Positions 1-7,210 of a stretch of 10,309 bases of DNA are shown here, in pieces. A model generated the notes under the pieces. The model saw only the letters and a list, made by a program, of their open reading frames with translations, ran no database searches and was not told the DNA's origin. Made by a program: the position numbers and the translations under genes. The stretch comes from Coriobacteriales bacterium (GTDB lineage Bacteria > Actinomycetota > Coriobacteriia > Coriobacteriales > UBA8131), in contig JAITNB010000047.1 in the NCBI GenBank assembly GCA_031290695.1, positions 1-10,309 of the forward strand, read 5' to 3'. The first letter of the stretch is position 1, and every line of letters starts with the position of its first letter.

Positions 1-639
1 CTCGCCGGAGGCGAAGGCGCCATTGGCACACGGCTTTTTATTGCGGACAAGAACGAGCCGCTTTTGCTCAGCACGGTGGGGGAGCCCGAGGATGGCAGCG
101 AGGCGGGCTGGGACGGTGAGGCGGGCAGGGGCGAACCCACCCTCACGCTCACAACCGCAGATGGCCGCATCATCACACCGCTTGAAGGAGCGGTGGCAGC
201 GCGCATCCAGCGACACCTCGACAACGCATGGAATGTCACCGTCATGCTCTCGCTCGTCATCTACGAGGAGCTTGGCAACCGCTTTACCGGCGAGCTGGCG
301 TGTATGTGTTACGACCCGGTGCTCGGCCTGCCCCTGGAGCAGTTTGTGAAGAACATCACCTATCGCCTCACCAAAGGCACGCACCCCGGCCTTGTCCTCA
401 CGCAGGAGCAGTTTATGCGCGTCATCGAGAGCAACGGCGCCTGGTACCTCACCAAGGATGCCCCCCTGCCCGAGCGCCCCAAAGGGAGCATCATCTTCAA
501 GCGCCGCAAGATATGGAGCGAATACCTGGTCGAGGCAGCGGTCAAGGGAAATATCGGTTGCAAGGTTGCTGGCACCGTGTTTTGGGTGCTCTTCGCCGCC
601 GCCGTCCTCTTTGCCCTCTGGTGGTTCCTGCTGCGGTAG
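1..639 (+). CDS. Hypothetical protein with C-terminal membrane helix (5'-truncated)
   Basis: The reading frame is open from the first base of the window and ends at TAG 637-639, giving 212 visible residues, so the true start lies upstream. I do not recognise the family. The visible part begins with a strand-like segment (GTRLFIADKNEPLLL), followed by an acidic Gly/Glu-rich linker around residues 28-46. A mixed alpha/beta region follows, with a Leu/Val-rich stretch (VMLSLVIYEEL) near residue 85. The last 20 or so residues are strongly hydrophobic with several Trp and Phe and end in Arg, which looks like one membrane helix. No signal peptide can be assessed. If that helix is the only one, the protein would be tail-anchored with its bulk in the cytoplasm. 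It lies 382 bp before rpsF, so a shared transcript is uncertain. A TTG at 64 could be read as a start, but the coding-like sequence continues upstream of it. Confidence 0.75.
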   Translation, partial: LAGGEGAIGTRLFIADKNEPLLLSTVGEPEDGSEAGWDGEAGRGEPTLTLTTADGRIITPLEGAVAARIQRHLDNAWNVTVMLSLVIYEELGNRFTGELACMCYDPVLGLPLEQFVKNITYRLTKGTHPGLVLTQEQFMRVIESNGAWYLTKDAPLPERPKGSIIFKRRKIWSEYLVEAAVKGNIGCKVAGTVFWVLFAAAVLFALWWFLLR

Positions 640-640
640 G

Positions 641-665
641 GCGCTACCAACGTGAAAGGTGGCGC
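641..665 (+). terminator. Hairpin just after the first gene, possible weak terminator
   Basis: GCGCTACC (641-648) can pair with GGTGGCGC (658-665), giving eight pairs including one G-U, around a nine-base loop. It starts two bases after the stop codon, where a terminator would be expected. No run of T follows, so it does not match the classic intrinsic terminator. It may instead stabilise the 3' end of the mRNA. Confidence 0.3.
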
Positions 666-731
666 GAGCGCTTAACAGGGGCAACCAACGGTCTGGTGCA
701 AAACCTGTCAAGTACCTTAACCAAAATAAGT

Positions 732-768
732 TGTGGAGATTCTGTGGAGAACTGCTTGTTCTTCTCCA
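732..768 (+). repeat. TGTGGAGA direct repeat plus inverted copy
   Basis: TGTGGAGA occurs at 732-739 and 743-750, one helical turn apart. TTCTCCA at 762-768 is the reverse complement of TGGAGAA at 745-751. The motif resembles a DnaA box (TGTGGATAA on this strand) but has G at a conserved T position, so DnaA binding is only a weak possibility. A dimeric regulator site is an equally good guess. Confidence 0.45.
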
Positions 769-778
769 AAAAACGAGG

Positions 779-864
779 GGGTTTAGCTGCGGGTTTAGAT
801 AGTTGCAAGATTGCTTTAAGGTGGGGTTTGAAACGGGTTAAGAAATGGGTCAGGGCGGGTTTAG
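779..864 (+). repeat. Helically spaced GGGTTTAG-like repeats
   Basis: Exact GGGTTTAG is seen at 779-786, 791-798 and 857-864. Degenerate forms are GGGTTTGA at 824-831, GGGTTAAG at 835-842 and GGGTCAGG at 847-854. Start-to-start distances are 12, 33, 11, 12 and 10 bp, close to multiples of a helical turn, so all copies face roughly the same side of the DNA. Such phasing is typical of cooperative protein-binding sites. The protein is unknown. Confidence 0.5.
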
Positions 865-920
865 AACGGTGTGTAATCATATGCACAGCAAACCCCTTGC
901 GGAATCGTCCCGGCTCCAAA

Positions 921-957
921 CTTGCGAAGCTCTAACCGGCGTGGTAGACTTCCAAAG
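921..957 (+). other. CCG-containing imperfect hairpin upstream of rpsF
   Basis: Pairs visible are CTT 921-923 with AAG 955-957, GAAG 926-929 with CTTC 949-952, TCTA 931-934 with TAGA 945-948, and CC 936-937 with GG 943-944. C930 and A935 are single-base bulges, and the apical loop is GGCGT. The apical strand contains ACCGG, similar to the ACCGG in helix 22/23 of 16S rRNA near the S6:S18 site. It could be an RNA regulatory element if transcription starts upstream, or a DNA operator if the overlapping promoter is used. Confidence 0.35.
922..950 (+). promoter_or_regulatory. Candidate promoter of the rpsF operon
   Basis: TTGCGA (922-927) and TAGACT (945-950) are separated by 17 bp, and each matches four of six consensus bases of a housekeeping sigma factor promoter. 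Transcription would start near 957, leaving a leader of about 65 bases. It overlaps the inverted repeat at 921-957, so the two readings (DNA promoter or operator, versus RNA hairpin) compete. Confidence 0.35.
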
Positions 958-979
958 CTAACGTTCCTGCTTGGGTTTT

Positions 980-1029
980 GCCTTCATAGACCTGAGCCGC
1001 ATAGTCCAGAGGAGGTGAAATATGAAGGC
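980..1029 (+). promoter_or_regulatory. rpsF leader fold sequestering Shine-Dalgarno and start codon
   Basis: GCCTTCATA (980-988) is perfectly complementary to TATGAAGGC (1021-1029), which contains the rpsF ATG and its next codon. Inside that stem, ACCT (990-993) can pair with AGGT (1013-1016) of the Shine-Dalgarno sequence. The enclosed loop carries a CCG at 997-999. The fold would block translation initiation, and this is the class of site where r-protein S6:S18 autoregulation is known in many bacteria (a CCG presented in a bulge in the rpsF leader). The pairing is directly visible. The assignment to S6:S18 is inference. Confidence 0.5.
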
Positions 1030-1315
1030 TTATGAACTGCTGTTCTTTGTCAGTCCTACCTTGGAGGAAGAGGTTCGCGAGGCGACGCTCAAGCGAATCG
1101 ACACCGTAATCACCTCGCAGAACGGGGTGGTTGACAAGGTAGAGGAATGGGGCAAGCGCAAGCTCGCCTTTGAGGTAGAGAAATTCTCCGATGGAGACTA
1201 TGTCCTGATCGACTTCCACGCCGAACCCGATAGTATCGCAGAAATTGACCGCGTACTACGCATCACGGACGCTGTGTTGCGTTTTATCATCGTGCGCCGC
1301 AACGACCGCGAATAA
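1022..1315 (+). CDS. rpsF: 30S ribosomal protein S6
   Basis: The product is 97 residues, the usual size for bacterial S6, a protein of the small-subunit platform that binds 16S rRNA together with S18. The N terminus MKAYELLFFVSP is the characteristic first beta strand. EWGKRKLAFEVEKFSDGDYVLIDF (residues 42-65) matches the conserved central strands, and the basic C-terminal region RFIIVRRND contacts RNA. The start is well supported by a near-perfect Shine-Dalgarno sequence, AGGAGGTGA, ending four bases before ATG. It is the first gene of the rpsF-ssb-rpsR-rplI-dnaB cluster, and its leader can fold over the start codon, suggesting translational feedback. Nothing in the protein looks abnormal. 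Confidence 0.97.
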   Translation: MKAYELLFFVSPTLEEEVREATLKRIDTVITSQNGVVDKVEEWGKRKLAFEVEKFSDGDYVLIDFHAEPDSIAEIDRVLRITDAVLRFIIVRRNDRE

Positions 1316-1326
1316 GCGACTGCCGG

Positions 1327-1342
1327 GCCAGGACGGCCTGGC
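1327..1342 (+). other. Hairpin in the rpsF-ssb gap
   Basis: GCCAGG (1327-1332) pairs with CCTGGC (1337-1342) around an ACGG loop, 11 bases after the rpsF stop. No T run follows, so full termination is unlikely. It could protect the upstream mRNA end or mark a processing point that allows S6 and SSB levels to differ. Confidence 0.4.
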
Positions 1343-1366
1343 AAGAACCTGTAAAGGTGGTTTGAC

Positions 1367-1786
1367 ATGAGTATCAATAAAGTGCTTATCAGTGGAAACC
1401 TCACCCGCGACCCCGAACTGCGGTCAACCGCCTCGGGCATGCCGGTCCTCGGGCTTGGCGTCGCGGTGAACGACAGACGCAAGAACCAGAGCACCGGTGA
1501 GTGGGAGGATTATCCCAACTTCATCGACTGCACGATGTTTGGGACGCGCGCCGAGAGCGTGTCGCGCTTCCTCAGCAAGGGTGCAAAGGTGGCCATCGAA
1601 GGCAAACTGCGCTGGAGCCAATGGGAGCGCGAAGGACAAAAGCGCTCGAAAATAGAAGTGATAGTGGACGAGATCGAGTTCCTCTCGGCCCGTGACGGCG
1701 GCTCTGCGGCTGCCCTGCCTCCCCGCGAGGTGGAGATACCCGCCGCACCCGAGGTCACGGTATACGACGAGGACATACCGTTCTAA
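1367..1786 (+). CDS. ssb: Single-stranded DNA-binding protein SSB
   Basis: The 139-residue product binds and protects single-stranded DNA at replication forks and during repair, and recruits partner proteins. The OB-fold domain covers about residues 1-108: MSINKVLISGNLTRDPELR is the typical opening, FIDCTMFGTRAESVSRFLSKGAKVAIEG the conserved core, and LRWSQWEREGQKRSKIEVIVDEIEFL the later strands with the usual tryptophans. A short linker of about 25 residues, not the long Gly/Gln-rich type, leads to the tip YDEDIPF, the acidic peptide that binds SSB-interacting proteins. It is therefore full length. AAAGGTGG (1353-1360) serves as ribosome-binding site. The position between rpsF and rpsR is the classic arrangement and implies co-expression with the ribosomal genes. 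Confidence 0.97.
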   Translation: MSINKVLISGNLTRDPELRSTASGMPVLGLGVAVNDRRKNQSTGEWEDYPNFIDCTMFGTRAESVSRFLSKGAKVAIEGKLRWSQWEREGQKRSKIEVIVDEIEFLSARDGGSAAALPPREVEIPAAPEVTVYDEDIPF

Positions 1787-1815
1787 AGCCTCACACGTAG
1801 CCTAAGGAGGTCTAC

Positions 1816-2079
1816 ATGGCCGAATATGTACGGCAGCCCCGCAAGAAATACTGCCAGTTTTGCAAGGACGATACCAAGTACATCGACTTCAAGGAAGTCA
1901 ACCTGCTGCGCAAGTTCATGACCGACCGCGGCAAGATCAAGCCCCGCCGAGTCACCGGCACCTGCACCCAGCACCAGCATGACCTGGCGCTCGCTATCAA
2001 GCGCGCGCGGGAGCTGGCACTGGTTCCTTATGCGGTTCCCGTGGTAAGCGGACGCATCGACCGCAAGAGCCGTGGCTAG
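1816..2079 (+). CDS. rpsR: 30S ribosomal protein S18, zinc-binding type
   Basis: This 87-residue protein of the small-subunit platform binds 16S rRNA as a heterodimer with S6, encoded two genes upstream. Core S18 sequence is clear: [24 protein letters not shown] (residues 25-48), followed by an Ala/Arg-rich helix ([16 protein letters not shown]). Cys13 and Cys16 (CQFC), with Cys50 and His53 or His55, form the likely metal site of the cysteine-containing (C+) S18 class. Many bacteria also carry or switch to a cysteine-free paralogue under zinc limitation. Whether this genome has one cannot be seen here. AAGGAGGTC (1804-1812) gives a strong ribosome-binding site. Confidence 0.97.
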   Translation: MAEYVRQPRKKYCQFCKDDTKYIDFKEVNLLRKFMTDRGKIKPRRVTGTCTQHQHDLALAIKRARELALVPYAVPVVSGRIDRKSRG

Positions 2080-2093
2080 GAAGAGGAGCAGCA

Positions 2094-2882
2094 ATGAAAG
2101 TCATACTGTTACAGGAGCTTAAAGGCAGGGGAGGAGAGGGCGACGTCATCGAAGTGGCGACGGGTTTCGCCGTCAATTTCCTGTTTCCCAAGAAGATTGC
2201 CATTGCGGCGACCAAGGGCAACCTCAAGCAGCTTGAGGAGCGCAAGCACAACATAGCCACACGCGAGCTTGGGCGCCTCGACAGCGCCGACAAGGTGCTT
2301 GCCGCGCTTGACGGGCGAAAACTGGTCATCGGTGCCAAGGTGGGCGAGGAGGGCCAGCTCTTTGGCTCGGTCACGTCACTCCAGATCGCCGACGCGCTCA
2401 AGGAGCGTTTTGGCCTCGATGTCGACCGCAAGAAGATCGACCTGCGCACCACCATCAAGACGGTGGGCGACCACCCGGTGGTGGTTGCAATCTACCGCGA
2501 AGTCAAGGCGACAATCATTGTCGAGGTGGTTGACGAGAAGACCCTGGTCGCGCCCATACCTGCACCCGAGCCAACACCCGAGCCCGAGTTCACGCCCGAG
2601 CTTGAGCCAGCGGCAACGCCCGAGTTCGCACCCGAGCCTGAACCCGCCAAAACCGTCGAGGAAGCCGTCGAAGCGGTGGACGAGGCGCTTGAGGAGGCCG
2701 CCAACAAGCTTGTCGAGGCCATTGACGCCGAGCCTGACGCCGATGCCAGCGACGATGCGGCTGTTGACGCAGCAGTCGAGGTATTGCAAGAAGTCGAAGG
2801 CACTCTTGATGCCGCAATCGCCGAGGCAATTGAGGAAACCGTCGACGCGGCCGTCGAAGAAGCCGGCACTACCGAGGATTAG
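2094..2882 (+). CDS. rplI: 50S ribosomal protein L9 with long acidic C-terminal extension
   Basis: L9 binds 23S rRNA near the base of the L1 stalk and affects translational fidelity. Residues 1-148 are a complete L9. The N-terminal RNA-binding domain is MKVILLQELKGRGGEGDVIE followed by GFAVNFLFPKKIA. A connecting helix and the C-terminal domain (LFGSVTSLQIADAL, later a KTVGDHPVVVAIY region) follow. Usual length is near 150 residues; this product has 262. The extra 110 or so residues (DNA about 2540-2879) comprise a Pro-Glu-Pro repeat linker (about 155-185) and an Ala/Glu/Asp/Val-rich, strongly acidic, probably helical tail. The tail is in frame with no sign of a frameshift, so it looks like a genuine extension. 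The gene begins 14 bp after rpsR with GAGGAG as ribosome-binding site. Confidence 0.95.
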   Translation: MKVILLQELKGRGGEGDVIEVATGFAVNFLFPKKIAIAATKGNLKQLEERKHNIATRELGRLDSADKVLAALDGRKLVIGAKVGEEGQLFGSVTSLQIADALKERFGLDVDRKKIDLRTTIKTVGDHPVVVAIYREVKATIIVEVVDEKTLVAPIPAPEPTPEPEFTPELEPAATPEFAPEPEPAKTVEEAVEAVDEALEEAANKLVEAIDAEPDADASDDAAVDAAVEVLQEVEGTLDAAIAEAIEETVDAAVEEAGTTED

Positions 2883-2905
2883 TTCTTATCCCCAAACAGC
2901 GCACC

Positions 2906-2940
2906 CAGGGCGCGGCGGGGTAAAACCTCGCTGCGCCCTG
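2906..2940 (+). terminator. Strong 15-bp hairpin between rplI and dnaB, possible attenuator
   Basis: Positions 2906-2920 pair with 2926-2940 along 15 bp, including two G-U pairs, around a TAAAA loop. The stem is very GC-rich and starts 24 bases after the rplI stop. No T tract follows on either strand, so it is not a canonical intrinsic terminator. Partial termination, Rho-linked termination or mRNA end protection between the r-protein genes and dnaB is plausible. Confidence 0.5.
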
Positions 2941-2995
2941 CTGTCAAATGCGTTATCATCAATCCTCGGCCCCCAAGCACCTGAAAGGCACGTAG

Positions 2996-4354
2996 ATGGC
3001 AGACTTCATCGACAAGACACCTCCCCATAACGTCGACGCAGAGCGGGCGGTGCTTGCCGCCATGATATTGGACAAGGACGTGGTCGAGGAGGCCCTTGCC
3101 GTCCTGAGCAGCGGCGACGCATTCTACCGTCCCGCCCACCAGAAGATATACACCGCCATAGCAGAGCTTAACGCACGCGCGATACCGGTGGACCAGCTCA
3201 CGTTGGCCGACCGCCTTGAGAGCAAGGGCGAGCTTGAGCAGGTGGGGGGCAAGATATATATCCTCGAACTGGCAAACAACGCCTTTGCCATCTACAACTG
3301 GGCCGACCACGCGCAGATTGTCAAACGAGACGCCCTTCTCCGCGACCTCATTGCTGCGGCCATCCATATCGAGGCCTTGGGCTACACCTCCAGCGAGGAC
3401 ACGGCGAATATCGTCGAGGAGTCCGAGAAACTGCTATTTAATGTAACAAATAAACGGGTCGACTCATCCTTCAAGGACATCAGTGCGCTTTTGGAGGAGT
3501 CGGTAGACATGCTCCAGAAGATGGCCGACAGCAAGTCGCACATCCTGGGCGTGCCAACGGGGTTCCCCGACCTCGACAACCTTTTGGGCGGTATGCGCGG
3601 CGGCGACCTGCTCATCCTGGCGGCGCGGCCGGGCGTTGGCAAGACATCCCTTGCCCTCAACATCGCCGTCAATGCTGCCAAGGCCGGCTCGTCGGTAGCG
3701 TTCTTCTCGCTTGAGATGCCCTCGGTCGAGCTTACTCAGAGGCTTCTGGCAGCCGAGGCGTTGCTCGACTCACACCGGATACGCAACGGCAGGCTCTCTG
3801 ATGCCGACTGGAAGCAGGTGGTGACCGCCTGTTCGAAGATGGACAGCTACAAACTGTCGATAGACGACTCGCCTGGCCTGTCGATCCTTGAGCTGCGCGC
3901 AAAGGCACGCCGCCAGCTCAGGAACGTCGAGCCGGGCACCGGCCTCATCGTGGTGGACTACCTGCAACTCATGCAGTCGCACAGCACCCGGCAGATGGAG
4001 CGCTATGCCGAGGTGGGAGAAATATCACGGGGGCTCAAGGTGCTGGCGAAGGAGCTTGGTATGCCGGTGTTGGCACTTAGCCAGCTCTCGCGCGCGGTGG
4101 AGGGCAGGGGCAACAAGCGCCCGCAACTCTCCGACTTGCGCGAGTCGGGCAACCTCGAACAAGACGCCGACGTGGTCATGTTCATAGACCGGGCGGTAAA
4201 CGAGGAGGAGGCGGGCAAGAACGGCCGTCCCGAGCTAGGCGTCGCCAACCTCATCGTGGGCAAGCACCGCCACGGTGCCGTTCGCGACATCGAGCTGGTA
4301 TTCGTCCCCGAACACACGACCTTCCGCCCCTACGCCAGGTCCTCCGACTACTAA
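2996..4354 (+). CDS. dnaB: Replicative DNA helicase DnaB
   Basis: The 452-residue product is the ring-shaped hexameric helicase that unwinds DNA ahead of the replisome and recruits primase. The N-terminal domain (about 8-110) opens with the family signature PPHNVDAERAVLAAMI. A linker leads to the RecA-like ATPase domain from about 180. Walker A is ARPGVGKTSLA (210-220), the catalytic glutamate lies in SLEM (Glu240), Walker B is VVDYLQLM (319-326), the LSQLSR motif is at 361-366, and the arginine-finger region is KHRHGAVRD (423-431). All key residues are present and there is no intein. GAAAGG (2983-2988) is seven bases from ATG. A hairpin separates it from rplI, which may tune its level. Its TAA overlaps the TAG of the convergent rmuC. 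Confidence 0.97.
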   Translation: MADFIDKTPPHNVDAERAVLAAMILDKDVVEEALAVLSSGDAFYRPAHQKIYTAIAELNARAIPVDQLTLADRLESKGELEQVGGKIYILELANNAFAIYNWADHAQIVKRDALLRDLIAAAIHIEALGYTSSEDTANIVEESEKLLFNVTNKRVDSSFKDISALLEESVDMLQKMADSKSHILGVPTGFPDLDNLLGGMRGGDLLILAARPGVGKTSLALNIAVNAAKAGSSVAFFSLEMPSVELTQRLLAAEALLDSHRIRNGRLSDADWKQVVTACSKMDSYKLSIDDSPGLSILELRAKARRQLRNVEPGTGLIVVDYLQLMQSHSTRQMERYAEVGEISRGLKVLAKELGMPVLALSQLSRAVEGRGNKRPQLSDLRESGNLEQDADVVMFIDRAVNEEEAGKNGRPELGVANLIVGKHRHGAVRDIELVFVPEHTTFRPYARSSDY

Positions 4355-5748
4355 TCCTCGCCCTCTTCGACCAGCACGGCCTCGTCGCCCTCGAATTCGC
4401 CCTCGCCCAACAGCGCCGTTGCTTCGTTGGCGGGCAGCTCCTGGATTGTCTTGAGCTTGCGGCCAATCGCCTTGGTGCGCCGTCCGGCGGCGTCGATCTC
4501 GTTGGAGGCCTGGTCGAGCTTCTTCTTCACACGGTCAAGCACGACCTCAAACCTGCCAAACTCCGTCTTGACCCCGCTCAACAGATGCCAGACCTCGCTC
4601 GTGCGCCTCTCGATGGTGAGCGTGCGAAAGCCCATCTGCAAGCTGCTCAGAAACGCGACCAGGTTGGTGGGCCCCACAACGGTCACTTTGCACTCACGCT
4701 GTAAGCGCTCAAACAGCCCCGGCCTTCTCAACACCTCGGCATAGAGGCCCTCGGTGGGGACGAACAGGATGGCGAAATCGGTGGTCATGGGCGGGTTGAT
4801 GTACTTGTTGCGAATCGACCGTGCAAAGCTCAGGATCGCCATCTCCAGCCGTCGTGCGACAGTCTCCACGGGCTCGCTGCCCAGGCCCTCGTAGGCGTCC
4901 AACAGGCGCTCGTAGTCTTCAAGGGGGAACTTCGAGTCGATGGGCAGCAGCAGGAAGTTGTCGTCGTCATCCTTACCGGGGAGCCGCACCGCGTACTCCA
5001 CGCGCTCCTGGCTGCGCGCCTTCACCTGCGCGTTGTGCTCGTACTGTTCGGGCGACAGGATCTGCTCAAGGATCGCCCCCAGCTGGTACTCGCCCATGTT
5101 GCCGCGCGCCTTGACGTTGGAGAGCACCTTCTTGAGGTCGTCCACGCCCGTCGCCAGCTGCTGCATCTCGCCCAGCCCCTTATGCACCTGCTCCAGCCGG
5201 TCGCTGATAATCTTAAACGACTCGGTAAAGCGCTTCTCCACCGTCTCCTGCAGCTTCTCGTCCACCGTCTGGCGCATGAGCTCAAGCTTGGCGGCGTTGT
5301 CGTCCTGCAACGACTTCATGCGCACCTCAAGGGTCTCGCGGTTCTCCTTGAGCTGCCGGTTCATCGCCTCGCGGTTCTCCTTGAGCTGCGTGTCCATCAC
5401 CAGGCGAATCTCCGCAAAGTTCTTGGTAAAGGCCTCTTGAAACCGCGCAATCGAGGTACTCTGCTCCTCGCGGTTCTCGCGCAGGGTCTTTTGCGTCTCG
5501 TCGCGGTTACGGGCAAACTCCTCGCGGATAAGCCCGTCGATGCGCCCCACCCCTGCGTCCGTCCCGGCCAAACCCCGCGTTACGTTCTCAAAGTTGTGCC
5601 CCGTCGCCTGTTCGAGGTTTGCGACGGCTGCGGCCGAGGCGTTGCCCGCACTTCTCCGCAGCACTACGGCCAGCAACACCACGGCCAGCAAGACCAGCAC
5701 GCACAGCACGCCCAGCAGCCCTGCCACCAAGATATACGGTATCTCCAT
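4351..5748 (-). CDS. rmuC: RmuC family DNA recombination protein
   Basis: The 465-residue product belongs to the RmuC family, which limits inversion and recombination at repeats and has a nuclease-like fold. Residues 5-30 form one hydrophobic N-terminal membrane helix followed by Arg-Arg, so the rest should be cytoplasmic. Residues about 65-205 are charged coiled coil, including the 11-residue repeat QLKENRE. The RmuC domain runs from about 215 to 410, with LLLPIDSKFPLEDYERL (266-282), ILFVPTEGLYAEVL (327-340) and VTVVGPTNLVAFLSSLQMG (355-373). The end is acidic. I chose the ATG at 5748 because AAGGAG lies just upstream on the minus strand and the membrane helix follows at once. A longer reading to 5931 would run into purA. 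It is convergent with dnaB and divergent from purA. Confidence 0.93.
   Translation of the reverse strand: MEIPYILVAGLLGVLCVLVLLAVVLLAVVLRRSAGNASAAAVANLEQATGHNFENVTRGLAGTDAGVGRIDGLIREEFARNRDETQKTLRENREEQSTSIARFQEAFTKNFAEIRLVMDTQLKENREAMNRQLKENRETLEVRMKSLQDDNAAKLELMRQTVDEKLQETVEKRFTESFKIISDRLEQVHKGLGEMQQLATGVDDLKKVLSNVKARGNMGEYQLGAILEQILSPEQYEHNAQVKARSQERVEYAVRLPGKDDDDNFLLLPIDSKFPLEDYERLLDAYEGLGSEPVETVARRLEMAILSFARSIRNKYINPPMTTDFAILFVPTEGLYAEVLRRPGLFERLQRECKVTVVGPTNLVAFLSSLQMGFRTLTIERRTSEVWHLLSGVKTEFGRFEVVLDRVKKKLDQASNEIDAAGRRTKAIGRKLKTIQELPANEATALLGEGEFEGDEAVLVEEGED
5335..5389 (-). repeat. 22-bp direct repeat with 33-bp period inside rmuC
   Basis: The same 22 bases occur at 5335-5356 and 5368-5389, exactly 33 bp apart. 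They encode two copies of QLKENRE in an 11-residue coiled-coil period, and a diverged third copy (RENREEQ) lies nearby. The identity at DNA level suggests a fairly recent in-frame duplication lengthening the coiled coil. Confidence 0.7.
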
Positions 5749-5767
5749 GACTCTCCTTAGCGATTGA

Positions 5768-7166
<1,399 letters not shown>

Positions 7167-7210
7167 GGTGTGTTACAGATGTTCACTATGCGAAACAGGA
7201 TGCGGAGAAC

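Larger units (their letters stand above)
640..1021. other. Gene-free 382-bp region upstream of rpsF
   Basis: No convincing gene lies here. The stretch contains a hairpin after the upstream gene, two TGTGGAGA copies 11 bp apart (732-739, 743-750), and an inverted repeat TGGAGAA/TTCTCCA (745-751, 762-768). Six GGGT-starting octamers follow between 779 and 864, then a CCG-containing hairpin with an overlapping candidate promoter (921-957), and the rpsF leader fold (980-1029). It looks more AT-rich than the neighbouring genes. This is an unusually large and structured gap for an r-protein operon leader. Confidence 0.7.

Noticed and set aside
779..864. GGGTTTAG repeats as telomere sequence
   Set aside because: It is a permutation of the plant telomere motif, but here copies are spaced, degenerate and few, inside an evident bacterial chromosome.
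644..919. 91-codon basic minus-strand frame in the rpsF upstream gap
   Set aside because: TTG start, no ribosome-binding site, and a Lys/Arg-rich composition that looks like noise over the repeat region.
228..935. 235-codon plus frame overlapping the first gene and running into the gap
   Set aside because: Its first half is a His/Arg-rich out-of-frame shadow of the first gene. No start signal supports the second half.
3620..3665. Possible intein in dnaB at the Walker A site
   Set aside because: The Walker A region is uninterrupted and the protein has standard length.
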